Shown piece after piece: positions 49,112 through 57,797 of a stretch of DNA of 64,000 nt. The stretch is from assembly GCF_003385235.1 (NCBI RefSeq), contig NZ_PQIA01000020.1, forward strand, positions 21,975 through 85,974, in the 5' to 3' direction. The translations under genes were made by a program, and so were the position numbers. This DNA is from Amycolatopsis circi. GTDB taxonomy: Bacteria > Actinomycetota > Actinomycetes > Mycobacteriales > Pseudonocardiaceae. The notes under the pieces were generated by a model that did no database searches, was not told the DNA's origin, and saw only the letters and a list, made by a program, of their open reading frames with translations. Each line of letters opens with the position of its first letter. The first letter of the stretch is position 1.

Positions 49112-52100
49112 TCAGCGCACCGTCACCGGCGCTGAACGGGTCACCCCGTTCACCGTGACCGAGATCTCCGCCGTCCCCGGCCGCAATCCCCGCACCGTCC
49201 CGGTGGCCGGGTCGAGCGACACCACGTCCCACGGGGCAGGCGGCCAACTGCCGACGTGCACCCCGCGACCGCCCCAAACAGCGCTCACCGGGTACGCCAC
49301 CGGAATCGACCGGCCCTCCTGCGTCACCGCGGCGGTCACCTTTCCGGTCCCGCCCCACGGCAGGGTGCCCGGGCCGGTCACCGTCAGCGCGTCGACGTTC
49401 GGGCGCGTCTCGAAGCGCACCGGTTGGCTGCGGTCCGCAGGGTCGACCTGCACCAGCGTCCAGCCGACGAAACGGCCGTCGCCGGGAGCCGCGGCGGGGG
49501 TCTTGCCCGAGTTGCCGTTCACGAGATACGGCACGCCGTCCGTGCGCGACAGGCCGAACACGCCCGCGTGCGAAGCCAGCGAGGTAGCCGGTTTGCCGGA
49601 CTTTTCCTCGAAACCGGTCAGCCACGTCTGCAGCAGCGCGGCCTCCTTCCGGTCCCCCAGCTGCGAATTGCCGGTCGGGCTCGGGTCCTTCACCGGATGG
49701 TGCATCGCGACGACCACCCCGCGCACCGAACGATCCTGCGCGGCATTGTCGAGCGCCTCGCGCATCATCCGGACCTGGTCGAACCCACCGGCGCGCAGCG
49801 AGCCGCGCGACGAGTCCATCAGGATCAGCCGTACGCCGTGCACGTCGACCACGCGGTGCGTTTCCCCGAAGACAGCCTGGAAGTTCTTCAGGCCGTCGCC
49901 GCCCTCGGCTTCGTGGTTGCCGGGGACGTAGTACCAGGGGACGCGGCCGTCCAGCTCTTCGGTGATGATCTTGCGGGCCAGGACGAAGTCCGGCGCGGTG
50001 CCGCGGTCCACGAAGTCGCCGTTGATCAGGACGAGGTCCGGCTTCACGGCGACAGCTTCGCGCAGTGCCCGCCGCGCCTGGGCGACGAGCGGGCCGTCCG
50101 GAGCATCGGCGGTGAACTGGGCGTCGCTGACCACGGCGATCTTCAGGCCGCTCTTGCCGAGCGTGCCGTTGGTGACGAGCGCCGGGTCCGGAACTGCTGG
50201 ATCGTGCGGCACGGTCGTGGTCGGCGCGACCTCGAAGGTGAGGTCGTTGAAGACCAGCTTGCCCTCGTATTGCTTGCCTGCCGCGGTTTCCACGGCATAG
50301 AACCGGGTGAGGCGCTGTCCGTCCGGCAGCCCGGCGGGCACCGCGGCGGTCACGTATCGCCAGCCGGTCCAGTTGACGCTCAGCGAAAGGTCCACAATGG
50401 ACGCTGTATTGGCGCCGTCGCGGAGTTCCGCGCGGATCCAGGCTCCCTTGCCGTCGCCGTTGATCCACATGCCGATCTTCTGCGTACCCGCCGGAACCGC
50501 GATCGGGTTGGCAGCGTTGACGTACGCGGCGCGGGTGGCCGTGGTGCCGGTGAGCCGGTAGTCGAGCGCCAAGCCCTTGCCGCCATTGCGTCCGTCCGCC
50601 GACGACAGCGCTGCGCCGACGACCGCCGGGTACACCGTGGCGGACCAGCCTTCCGGACCGGCCAGCGGAGCCGCGACCTTGGCTTCGGTGCCGACCGAAG
50701 CCGCCAGGTGCATGGTCTTCCCGCCTGCGTGCACGGTGATCGCGGTGGCCCCGGACGCGGTCTTCGCGGTGACCGCGAAACCCTTTCCCGACGGCTCGAT
50801 CTTCACCACGGCGGGGTCGTATTCGAGCTTCACGTCCGACGGTTCGATCCAGGTGCCGTAACCGTCCGCGTCGTAGCCGTAGACCTGGAACTCGCCGCGC
50901 GCGTCAGCACCGGACAGCGCGACCTGCTTGGTACTCGCGCCGAGGCGGACCGGCTTGCCCAGCACGGTCAGCTTCGCGCGGCCGTTCACGAAGTTCTGGT
51001 GCGCGGTGACAGTGACGTCGGCGCGCGCGTCCGGGTGCAGGAAGTCGGGCTGCGCGGTGAAGATGTTCTTCGTGACCGTGCCGCGGAACGGGTTCGACGT
51101 GGTCCAGAACGGCCTCGACGCTACCGCGGCACCGGTCTCGTCGTGGCCGTTCGGCACGAGCGCGCGGCTCAAGCCGGACAGCACGCGGGTCGAGTTGTCG
51201 CCCTCCTGCGCGGGGGCGGGCGCGAAGCCGGTCAGCCGTCCGCTGCCGGGGACGGTCGCTACGCCGATGCCGTTGGGCACCAAGCGTTCCCCGCCGTCCG
51301 AAGGCGAGTTCCGCACCGACGGAGCGGTCTCTCCTTCGTCCCGCGCGAGCAACGTCGAGGAGCCGCCGCCATCGAGGTTGATCGCGTCGTTGGCTCCGAG
51401 CCGCTTCAGCTGCCGGGCCATTTCCAGCTCGGTCATCCCGCGGCTGTCGGCTTGGCGACCGTCGACCGTGACGAGCCACATCCGCTTGCCGTCAGCGGAA
51501 AAACCGACGCCGGTACGCGGAGCGAGGGTCACGTCGTCGAGTTGCTGGAGCTGCCCGTCCTTCAGCAGCATCTTGTTCCCGCCGACCGCGACCGCGATCT
51601 TGCCCGCGTCGGTGCGCGGCGCGTACGAAACGCCAACGCGGTCGCCGATCTTCAGCGCCGACAATGTGTCCGCGCCAGCCTCACGGCCGAGCAGCAGCGT
51701 GCTGCCCGCCGGAATCGGGCCGTCCGCGGGCTTCGGACGCACCTGCGTCACGACGCCGTCGCGGATCTCGACCTCGGCGACGCGCTGTGCACCGGCAACC
51801 GACGTCGCGCGCGCCGAAGCACCCCAGAGCGGCGTGTAGACGCCGAGAGCGTCCTGCCCGAGCACCGGGCTGTTGAAGTTCGTGGCCGGGACAGCTTGCC
51901 CGTTCGGCAGCGTGACCGACGCTTCGAGGAAGATGTCGGCGAGCTTCGCGCGACCCTGGTCGGTGATCGCGGCAGTGGTGTTGTGGCCGGACGCGGGCGC
52001 GTTGTGCAGTTCGCCCTTGTCGATGCCGACACCGAGCGGCGCGCCGGAGGCGTTGATGTCGAAGAAATCGCCGTTGACGCCCGCGACCGCACCGGCGCGA

Positions 52101-52477
52101 GCGACCTGCTGAGACAGCGGGGTGCGCGCGGAAACGGTGCCCGGGCTGAGGTAAGTCGGCTTCAGGACCTTGCTGGTGAGGTCGACGCTCAGCGCGTCGC
52201 CGCGGATCCAGCCTTTAGGGTCGAAGCGGTCGAACTGGGTGAGGTTCAGACCAGGTGCCACCGCGTTGGTGGAGCTGCTGGTTTCGAGACCGTCGTCGGC
52301 GGCAGGCGCCGCGGCGACAGCCGGGGCCTCCCGGGCGGAGGAGAAGGCGGGAGCGCTCTCGACCGGCGGCGGGCCGAGCGGAGCGGAGAGCGGGTCGGCA
52401 GTGGCCGGTGTGGCCAGCGTCAGCACCAGCAGGGCGCTGAGCAGCACGGATCTTGATCTTTTCACCAGATACCCCAC
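49112..52477 (-). CDS. Secreted phosphodiester glycosidase (NAGPA)-metallophosphatase fusion
   Basis: A 1121-residue exported protein. The signal peptide spans residues 1 to about 27 (ending Ala-Thr-Ala-Asp). The first domain, about 120-400, has NAGPA/phosphodiester-glycosidase blocks: Gly-Val-Asn-Gly-Asp-Phe-Phe and Ala-Ile-Asn-Leu-Asp-Gly-Gly-Gly-Ser-Ser. The middle looks beta-sandwich-like. A calcineurin-type metallophosphatase domain, about 755-1000, contains Val-Val-Ser-Asp-Ala-Gln, Asn-Gly-Asp-Phe-Val-Asp, Pro-Gly-Asn-His-Glu and His-His-Pro. An Ig-like segment ends it. It would uncap and dephosphorylate phosphodiester-linked cell-wall sugars or polymers outside the cell. The gene stands alone. 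Confidence 0.88.
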   Translation of the reverse strand: MGYLVKRSRSVLLSALLVLTLATPATADPLSAPLGPPPVESAPAFSSAREAPAVAAAPAADDGLETSSSTNAVAPGLNLTQFDRFDPKGWIRGDALSVDLTSKVLKPTYLSPGTVSARTPLSQQVARAGAVAGVNGDFFDINASGAPLGVGIDKGELHNAPASGHNTTAAITDQGRAKLADIFLEASVTLPNGQAVPATNFNSPVLGQDALGVYTPLWGASARATSVAGAQRVAEVEIRDGVVTQVRPKPADGPIPAGSTLLLGREAGADTLSALKIGDRVGVSYAPRTDAGKIAVAVGGNKMLLKDGQLQQLDDVTLAPRTGVGFSADGKRMWLVTVDGRQADSRGMTELEMARQLKRLGANDAINLDGGGSSTLLARDEGETAPSVRNSPSDGGERLVPNGIGVATVPGSGRLTGFAPAPAQEGDNSTRVLSGLSRALVPNGHDETGAAVASRPFWTTSNPFRGTVTKNIFTAQPDFLHPDARADVTVTAHQNFVNGRAKLTVLGKPVRLGASTKQVALSGADARGEFQVYGYDADGYGTWIEPSDVKLEYDPAVVKIEPSGKGFAVTAKTASGATAITVHAGGKTMHLAASVGTEAKVAAPLAGPEGWSATVYPAVVGAALSSADGRNGGKGLALDYRLTGTTATRAAYVNAANPIAVPAGTQKIGMWINGDGKGAWIRAELRDGANTASIVDLSLSVNWTGWRYVTAAVPAGLPDGQRLTRFYAVETAAGKQYEGKLVFNDLTFEVAPTTTVPHDPAVPDPALVTNGTLGKSGLKIAVVSDAQFTADAPDGPLVAQARRALREAVAVKPDLVLINGDFVDRGTAPDFVLARKIITEELDGRVPWYYVPGNHEAEGGDGLKNFQAVFGETHRVVDVHGVRLILMDSSRGSLRAGGFDQVRMMREALDNAAQDRSVRGVVVAMHHPVKDPSPTGNSQLGDRKEAALLQTWLTGFEEKSGKPATSLASHAGVFGLSRTDGVPYLVNGNSGKTPAAAPGDGRFVGWTLVQVDPADRSQPVRFETRPNVDALTVTGPGTLPWGGTGKVTAAVTQEGRSIPVAYPVSAVWGGRGVHVGSWPPAPWDVVSLDPATGTVRGLRPGTAEISVTVNGVTRSAPVTVR

Positions 52478-52571
52478 GATCGCGAAAATGGCTCAGGTCA
52501 GCCAAATCCATCGGCGCGACCGCCGGAAGTCCCTGCGGTGAACAGGACCTGAATGGCGCAGGATTATCCGC

Positions 52572-53297
52572 TCAGGGTGTCACGCGCGCGGCGAGAAACT
52601 CCTTCGCGACAGCTTCCTCGCCAGCGATCTCCGGCTGCGTGCCGGTGCGATTCCACAGCAGCAACAGCAAATCCTGCGCGGGTGCCGCGACCGTGGCCAC
52701 CGCTTCGCCCGCGCCCAGCTCGGGTGGATCGCCGGGCACGATGGTCCACGCGTGTCCGGTGTCGGTGGCGCGCAAGGTGATCGGCGCGGCCAGCGGAACC
52801 TGGTGATTCCAGCGCGCCACGCGAGGCAGCATGGTGCCGAGGACCTCGTGGACGCCGTCGGCGGCGATCAGCAGGTCAAGCCGCGTTGCTGCGCCGCGTG
52901 CGCCGAACAGATCGACCAGATGCACGGCGGTTTCGTGCACCTGACGGCGGAACCAGAACCCTTTCGCCTTCTCCGCGGCGCCGAAAACCCAGCACGGGTC
53001 GGCGGGATCGGCCGCTTCGAGCGCATCCAGCAGCTCGGCGGCGCTTTCGGCGTACCAGGGCGCGAGGTCGCCGGTCGGCGAGACGTCGAATTCCTGATCG
53101 CTCAGCTCGCCGGTGCGGACGATCCCGGCGGCCCACCGGTGCACGTTGCCGAGGTGCGTGACGAGGTCGCGTTTGGTCCAGTCGCCGCAGTACGGGACCG
53201 GATTGTCCAGGTCGCCCGAAGCTTCCGCGGCGAAGGCCCCGGTGAGCGAGCGGAGGTGCGGCAGGTAGTCGCGGGGCGGCAGCGGCAGAGCGGTCAC
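52572..53297 (-). CDS. Mycothiol-dependent maleylpyruvate-isomerase-family (TIGR03083) protein
   Basis: A 241-residue DinB-like protein. The N-terminal domain has Gly-Asp-Trp-Thr-Lys-Arg-Asp-Leu-Val-Thr-His-Leu-Gly-Asn-Val-His-Arg-Trp and a downstream Arg-Arg-Gln-Val-His-Glu-Thr-Ala-Val-His, giving the three metal ligands (His, Glu, His). The C-terminal SCP2-like domain ends with Leu-Leu-Leu-Leu-Leu-Trp-Asn-Arg. These proteins use mycothiol and a metal ion for isomerisations or transferases. The precise reaction is unknown. Confidence 0.85.
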   Translation of the reverse strand: MTALPLPPRDYLPHLRSLTGAFAAEASGDLDNPVPYCGDWTKRDLVTHLGNVHRWAAGIVRTGELSDQEFDVSPTGDLAPWYAESAAELLDALEAADPADPCWVFGAAEKAKGFWFRRQVHETAVHLVDLFGARGAATRLDLLIAADGVHEVLGTMLPRVARWNHQVPLAAPITLRATDTGHAWTIVPGDPPELGAGEAVATVAAPAQDLLLLLWNRTGTQPEIAGEEAVAKEFLAARVTP

Positions 53298-53358
53298 CGG
53301 TGGAGGTTAACCGATGCGCGGGGTCCCGAGCACCGGAAATAACCGCTTCCGGACGCAC

Positions 53359-53398
53359 GAACGCCGGGCCGGAACCGAAGTCCCTGCCCGGCGTTCGG
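53359..53398 (-). terminator. Hairpin following ndk
   Basis: CGAACGCCGGGC at 53359-53370 pairs with 53387-53398 (12 bp). Only a weak T-rich stretch follows on the minus strand. Confidence 0.7.
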
Positions 53399-53412
53399 GG
53401 TCTAACTCCGGA

Positions 53413-53823
53413 TCACAGGTCCGGGAACCACAGCTTCAGCTCGCGCTCGGCCGACTCCGGGGAGTCCGAGCCGTGCACCAGGTTGTACTGGGTCTCCAGC
53501 GCGAAGTCGCCGCGCAGGGTGCCCGGGGTGGCCTTCTCGACCGGGTCGGTGCTGCCGGCCAGCTGGCGGAACGCGGCGATCGCGCGCGGGCCCTCGACGG
53601 CCAGCGCGACGAGCGGGCCGGACGTGATGAACTCCAGCAGGTCGCCGAAGAACGGGCGCTCCTTGTGCTCCGCGTAGTGCTCCTCGGCCACGGAGCGCTC
53701 GACGGTGCGCAGTTCCAGCGCGGCCAGCTTCAGGCCCTTGCGCTCGATGCGCGAAACGACCTCGCCGACGAGGCCGCGCGCGACGCCATCGGGCTTGACG
53801 AGGACCAGCGTGCGTTCAGTCAC
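53413..53823 (-). CDS. ndk: Nucleoside-diphosphate kinase
   Basis: A 136-residue protein with GTG start. The active histidine lies in Asn-Leu-Val-His-Gly-Ser-Asp (His117), with Lys10 in Leu-Val-Lys-Pro-Asp-Gly-Val. Length and motifs are standard. It balances NTP pools. In M. tuberculosis ndk follows rne; here an 8-kb accessory block lies between them. Confidence 0.98.
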   Translation of the reverse strand: MTERTLVLVKPDGVARGLVGEVVSRIERKGLKLAALELRTVERSVAEEHYAEHKERPFFGDLLEFITSGPLVALAVEGPRAIAAFRQLAGSTDPVEKATPGTLRGDFALETQYNLVHGSDSPESAERELKLWFPDL

Positions 53824-53893
53824 GACGGTATTTCTCCTTGTGCGGATTCGTGTTAATCGGAGCCGAGCCTATCCGACGCCCCGGCCGGGCCGG

Positions 53894-54697
53894 TCAGCGC
53901 CGCTGGGGCTGCAGCGTCTTCGACCACAGCGACGCCCCGGTCGCGTCGCGCAGGTCGACGGTCAGCGCGCCGCTGGCACCGTCCACATTCAACTCCCCGA
54001 AGTGCTGGAATCCTTGCACCGGCGAGGAATTCTGCGTCTGCGGGGCGTGCACGAACACCGCTTCCGGGCCGAACGTCGGGTCGAGTTTGTTCGGGCCGAA
54101 CGCGCCGGCGTTGAGCGGACCGGACACGAATTCCCAGAACGGGTCGAAGTCCTGGAACGCGGCGCGCTCGGGCGAATAACGGTGGGCGGCGGTGTAGTGC
54201 ACGTCGGCGGTCAGCCAGACGACATTGCGCACGCGGTGGCGCGAGATCTGCTTCAGCACCCAGGCCAGTTCGGTCTCGCGGCCGCCGGGCGCGCCGGGCA
54301 GGCCGTTGGCGACCGCCTCGATGTCCTTGCCGTCCGGCACGACCAGGCCGATCGGCATGTCCGCCTGGACGATCTTCCAGGTCGCGGTGCTGGGCCGGAG
54401 CCCCTCGGCCAGCCAGCGGGCCTGCGCGTCGCCGAGGATGTGGCCGGGCTTGGTCTGGTCGGAGGTGTTGGCGTCGCGATAGGTGCGCATGTCGAGGACG
54501 AACACCTCGACCCGGCTGCCGTAGCGGAAGTTCCGGTACACCCGGCCGTCCACGGCCTGGCGGCTGTCGATCGGATGCCATTCGTGAAACGCCTGGAACG
54601 CACGCCGGGCGAGGACGTCAGCCCGCTTTTCGGTGTATTCGGGGCGGTCGTTGAGGATTTCGCCCGGGTACCAGTTATTGACTACTTCATGATCCCA
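53894..54697 (-). pseudogene. phoD: C-terminal part of a PhoD-type alkaline phosphatase gene split by an insertion
   Basis: On the minus strand the frame resumes at Trp-Asp-His-Glu-Val-Val-Asn-Asn-Trp-Tyr-Pro-Gly-Glu and runs about 265 residues to the stop at 53894. It contains Asp-Met-Arg-Thr-Tyr-Arg-Asp, Asp-Met-Pro-Ile-Gly and Trp-Leu-Thr-Ala-Asp-Val-His-Tyr, all typical of the PhoD metal centre. Its missing N-terminal part lies 3.1 kb away at 57798-58559 on the same strand. Placed together the two parts give the expected 520-residue enzyme, with one of the two Asp of the WDDHE motif lost at this junction. No start codon with a ribosome binding site or signal peptide remains, so the segment is inactive. 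Confidence 0.92.
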
Positions 54698-54711
54698 CCA
54701 CGTTTGACAAC
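54696..54711 (+). repeat. Left terminal inverted repeat of the phoD insertion
   Basis: CACCACGTTTGACAAC at 54696-54711. It matches the reverse complement of 57782-57797 at 13 of 16 positions. Confidence 0.7.
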
Positions 54712-54732
54712 GAATGAAAGGGATACGACGGT

Positions 54733-54945
54733 ATGGCGTCGGAGAAACAGGAAAGGTCGGCGGAGGAACGAGCGGCTGAACTGCGCGAGGTGCTGGGAGA
54801 TGCGGCCGAGAAGCTGCGGCAGGCAGTAACCGCGCGCGAGGTGCCGCCTAGAATCGGAGCATCGCTCGCGGAGTGCCTGGACGCGCTCACTGCGCAACTG
54901 CCCGAAATCCGGGAATCCGGCGGCGAGCAAGCCGGCGATGAGTAG
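54733..54945 (+). CDS. Small charged helical protein in the phoD insertion
   Basis: A 70-residue protein rich in Glu, Ala, Arg and Leu, predicted as one or two amphipathic helices with a mild coiled-coil pattern (Ala-Glu-Glu-Arg-Ala-Ala-Glu-Leu-Arg-Glu-Val-Leu). It shows no known domain. GAAAGGGA 13 nt upstream could serve translation. Only 21 nt separate its ATG from the left inverted repeat, so any promoter must lie in the repeat or in host phoD DNA. It is not coupled to the following genes. It could be a regulator or a chaperone for the secreted cassette. Confidence 0.55.
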   Translation: MASEKQERSAEERAAELREVLGDAAEKLRQAVTAREVPPRIGASLAECLDALTAQLPEIRESGGEQAGDE

Positions 54946-54972
54946 AACTACTCATCCGCCTCTTGAGTAGTT
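54937..54972. repeat. Three-armed GAGTAG/CTACTC repeat
   Basis: GATGAGTAG (54937-54945), its complement CTACTCATC (54948-54956) and GAGTAGTT (54965-54972) can form two mutually exclusive hairpins. It overlaps the stop of the small gene and precedes the secretion cassette, so a terminator, operator or RNA switch is possible. Confidence 0.6.
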
Positions 54973-55078
54973 GCGCCTGAGTGCGCGGGTAGGTTCACCC
55001 GACTGAGCCCACAGTCGTGTATAGCCTGGTCTGTGGTCCCGTATCCTGTGACGGAATGGTCACGGGGAGGGATCGAGT

Positions 55079-55390
55079 ATGGGTTTCACGACGGTGCCAG
55101 ACGCCCTGCGCGGGGCACGCAGCGCCGCTGGCGAGAAGGTGGGCAGTCTGCGCGGCACGAATTACGCGGAGCCGGTCGGCCGGGTGGCAGGCACGATGCC
55201 CGGCGGGTGCGCAGCGCTTGCCGCCGCGCACTGTCAGGACGCCTTGTCCGCCACCTTCACCGAATGGTGCACAGAAGCCCAGCGTCTCGCCGATAACCTC
55301 GGCGTGGCAGCCGACCGGTATCAACAGGGCGACCACACGGCCGCCGGGGTGTTCCCGTCTGCCGCGCCGACGATGCATGGGCCGCGCTGA
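55079..55390 (+). CDS. EspC/DUF2580-like type VII secretion substrate
   Basis: A 103-residue helical protein. Near the C-terminus are Trp-Cys-Thr-Glu-Ala-Gln-Arg-Leu-Ala-Asp-Asn-Leu and Ala-Ala-Asp-Arg-Tyr-Gln-Gln-Gly-Asp (Tyr81-Asp85). The YxxxD pattern is the general secretion signal of ESX/type VII substrates. There is no Sec signal. GGGAGG at 55064-55069 precedes the ATG. Its stop overlaps the start of the hydrolase gene (TGATG), implying a stoichiometric pair that is exported together, as for WXG100 partners. Confidence 0.78.
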   Translation: MGFTTVPDALRGARSAAGEKVGSLRGTNYAEPVGRVAGTMPGGCAALAAAHCQDALSATFTEWCTEAQRLADNLGVAADRYQQGDHTAAGVFPSAAPTMHGPR

Positions 55391-57051
55391 TGGTGTCGCT
55401 CGCCGATGTCCGCGCATGGAATCATGGCGCGTTGGACGAAATCTGCTCACTCTTGCAAGCCCGGACGCAGGTCCTCGTCAATGACGGGGACGACTACGGC
55501 AAGGTCTTGCCGGTCGAGGGCTGGACCGGGCCTGCCGCCGACAACGCGGCCGGCCAGCACCGCGCGTTGATGCGGCAACTCGACACGATCGCCGCCGGAG
55601 CCGCCGCGCTGGGCAAAGCCATCGGACAGGCAGCCGACGCCATCTTGGGAGTCCAGAGCGCGCTGAAGAATGCCGATGAACTGGCCCGCAAGTACGGGTT
55701 CGCGATCACCGCAGACGGCGCGATCGTCTGCATCTACGCAGGTCAGCCGCCGCCTGAGCTGCATCCTCAAGACCGGGCACGCGCAGAGGCGCAGTTGACC
55801 GGCGAGGTCGCGCAGATCCTGCGCACCGCGAACGACATCGATGCCGACCTCGCGTCAGTGCTCGACCGCGCAGCGGCCGGTCAGTTCGGCACTGGAGACG
55901 AATCCACTATCGCCGCCGCTGCCGCAGACGGCGTGAAAGATCCTGGTCTCACACTGCCCGAACCACCGCCCAACGCGACCCCGTCGCAAAACGCCGCATG
56001 GTGGGCCACCCTCTCCCCAGCGGGACGGAACATTCTCATCCGCGACCGACCCGGCGCGATCGGGGCGATGAACGGCCTGCCCGCAGTCGACCGCGACCGC
56101 GCGAACCGGATTGCCCTCGACCGCGATTACCAGGACTTGCAGCACCAGCGGGACGACATCCGCCACCGGCTGGACGGAATGAAACGCAGTGATCCGCAAC
56201 AGCAGGAAGAATACATATCCCTGGACCGACAACTAGACGCGCTGAACAGCAAGATCACCGGCATGGACCAGATTAAGAACCGTCTCGACCATGCCTTGCC
56301 CGGGCAGCCCACCGCATACCTGCTGGGCATCAACTCCGCTAACTCCGGGCAAGCCATCGTCGCCATCGGCGACCCAGATAGTGCCGCCAACGTCGCGACC
56401 TACGTCCCCGGCACCACCGCCGGACTTAACCATGGCATGGCCACCGACATCTATCGCTCAGACGCGATGTTGGCCGCGGCGAACAAAGCGGGATCGCCCT
56501 CGACGTCCGTGATTACCTGGGTCGGATATGACGCGCCACAGAGCATCGTCCCCGATGCCGCAAGCACCAGCTTCGCCAACAACGCCGAACACCCACTCCG
56601 CGACTTCCAAGGCGGGCTCGGAGCCGCCCATCACGGCCCTGTGAACAGCACCGTGATCGGACACAGCTACGGCACCACGGTCGTCGGCCAGACCGCCCGC
56701 GATCTCGGCTTGCCCGCCAACAACGTCGTCATGGTCGCCAGCCCCGGCGTCGGCGTAGACCACGCGAACCAGCTCCATCTCGACGGAATCCCGCAAGACC
56801 AAGTCGGGCAGCACGTCTACTCCACTAAATCCGTCACCGACCCCATCCCTGCTCTCACAAACTTCGACGGGCCTGACATCGGACTCGACAACGTCGACCC
56901 CCTCGGCCCCGACCCCACCACTGACTGGTTCGGTGGACAAACATTCAACTCCGACGCCGGCAATCCGCTTACTTCCCACAGCGACTACTGGCAAGATCGG
57001 TCCTCCTCCTTGCGCAGCATGGGCAACATCATCGCCGGAAACAAACCATGA
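55390..57051 (+). CDS. Type VII-associated alpha/beta hydrolase (DUF1023-like) with helical N-terminus
   Basis: A 553-residue protein. The first 150 residues are helical and WXG100-like (Gly-Trp-Thr-Gly-Pro-Ala-Ala-Asp-Asn, near 43-51). A Pro-rich linker and a coiled-coil (about 245-300) follow. The C-terminal domain, from about 305, matches DUF1023 hydrolases: Gly-Asp-Pro-Asp-Ser-Ala-Ala-Asn-Val-Ala-Thr-Tyr-Val-Pro-Gly-Thr, then nucleophile Ser426 in Ile-Gly-His-Ser-Tyr-Gly and likely Asp and His in Thr-Asp-Pro-Ile-Pro and Ser-His-Ser-Asp-Tyr-Trp. It lacks a Sec signal. It is probably a secreted esterase or lipase carried by its small EspC-like partner. The target is unknown. Confidence 0.82.
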   Translation: MVSLADVRAWNHGALDEICSLLQARTQVLVNDGDDYGKVLPVEGWTGPAADNAAGQHRALMRQLDTIAAGAAALGKAIGQAADAILGVQSALKNADELARKYGFAITADGAIVCIYAGQPPPELHPQDRARAEAQLTGEVAQILRTANDIDADLASVLDRAAAGQFGTGDESTIAAAAADGVKDPGLTLPEPPPNATPSQNAAWWATLSPAGRNILIRDRPGAIGAMNGLPAVDRDRANRIALDRDYQDLQHQRDDIRHRLDGMKRSDPQQQEEYISLDRQLDALNSKITGMDQIKNRLDHALPGQPTAYLLGINSANSGQAIVAIGDPDSAANVATYVPGTTAGLNHGMATDIYRSDAMLAAANKAGSPSTSVITWVGYDAPQSIVPDAASTSFANNAEHPLRDFQGGLGAAHHGPVNSTVIGHSYGTTVVGQTARDLGLPANNVVMVASPGVGVDHANQLHLDGIPQDQVGQHVYSTKSVTDPIPALTNFDGPDIGLDNVDPLGPDPTTDWFGGQTFNSDAGNPLTSHSDYWQDRSSSLRSMGNIIAGNKP

Positions 57052-57566
57052 ACTGGAATCACACTCGCAACCCAAATCGGCGCTTATCGATTGCTGCGTC
57101 GAGTTTAATCCTGCTGACACTGACCGCCTGCGGAGGAGCGTCCATGCAGCCGACAGACACCGCCGATCAAGCGCGAGAAAAAGCACAGGCCGCAGTGCAC
57201 GCCGCCGCGGCGGCAATCTTCCCTGCCGGGTACAAACTTGCGGAGAGCCCGCTCCAGTCAAGGCCATGCACTGATGATTCCAACCAGCCAACGGGCCAGG
57301 TCAGCGTAAGCGCCGACTTCTGGGTGGATGGACCCGATCGCTCTCAAAACAATAAGTACTACGATAACCTCAAAAAGTGGTGGAGCGAGAATGGCTGGTC
57401 GCTTGAAACCGACAGCCGCCCACGAGACCTATTCGCTAATGCTCAGCGTGACGGCTACCTCATGAGCCTTGAAGGCACTGCGACCGGCCCGAACAAGGGG
57501 CGCCTGAACATCGGTGCAAGTTCCCCGTGCGTCTGGCCCAACGGCACGCCCGAACCTGCATCGTGA
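57048..57566 (+). CDS. Lipoprotein, candidate immunity factor
   Basis: A 172-residue protein with basic N-terminus, hydrophobic core and lipobox Leu-Thr-Ala-Cys (Cys28), hence predicted to be anchored at the outer face of the membrane. The mature part has Phe-Trp-Val-Asp-Gly-Pro, a long Trp-rich Lys-Lys-Trp-Trp-Ser-Glu-Asn-Gly-Trp helix and two further cysteines (Arg-Pro-Cys and Ser-Pro-Cys) that could pair. It overlaps the hydrolase gene by ATGA, so the two are co-translated. Surface location next to a putative lipase effector suggests self-protection; it could equally be a secretion accessory. Confidence 0.72.
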   Translation: MNWNHTRNPNRRLSIAASSLILLTLTACGGASMQPTDTADQAREKAQAAVHAAAAAIFPAGYKLAESPLQSRPCTDDSNQPTGQVSVSADFWVDGPDRSQNNKYYDNLKKWWSENGWSLETDSRPRDLFANAQRDGYLMSLEGTATGPNKGRLNIGASSPCVWPNGTPEPAS

Positions 57567-57781
57567 CCTCGAAGCAGCCCCGCGTAAGAGGGGCATGAAC
57601 GAGGGCGGGCTCTCGAACAGGAGAGTTGACCTGTTCCCCACATCCGAATAGCCGCACGCACGTTCCCCAAGAGATAGGGCGTGGCTTTCGCAGTCGACGT
57701 CAGCGCTCAAACTCGGCGCAGTTCGGGTGGTCCGCCGGACGGTCAGGTACCGCAGGCAGAACACGCGCTAGACTGTTGTGA

Positions 57782-57797
57782 GTTGTCGTACATGGTG
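57782..57797 (-). repeat. Right terminal inverted repeat of the phoD insertion
   Basis: GTTGTCGTACATGGTG; its complement CACCATGTACGACAAC mirrors the left end. The host sequence GTCATCCCA (57798-57806) begins immediately after it. Confidence 0.7.

Larger units (their letters stand above)
54692..57797 (+). mobile_element. 3.1-kb insertion in phoD carrying a type VII-substrate/hydrolase/lipoprotein cassette
   Basis: The DNA between the two phoD parts contains four plus-strand genes (54733, 55079, 55390, 57048) and no transposase, integrase or resolvase. Inverted repeats of 16 bp sit at the ends, and ATCCCA is retained at both flanks. The insert is therefore a non-autonomous element or a remnant mobilised in trans. 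Part of the cargo, especially 57330-57400 in the lipoprotein gene, is visibly less GC-rich than its surroundings, consistent with transfer. The 215 bases after the lipoprotein gene hold only a weak GAACAGG/CCTGTTC hairpin at 57615-57636. Confidence 0.8.

Noticed and set aside
54692..57797. Prophage or integrative plasmid
   Set aside because: No integrase, replication, or structural gene is present in the 3.1-kb insert, and it is too short.
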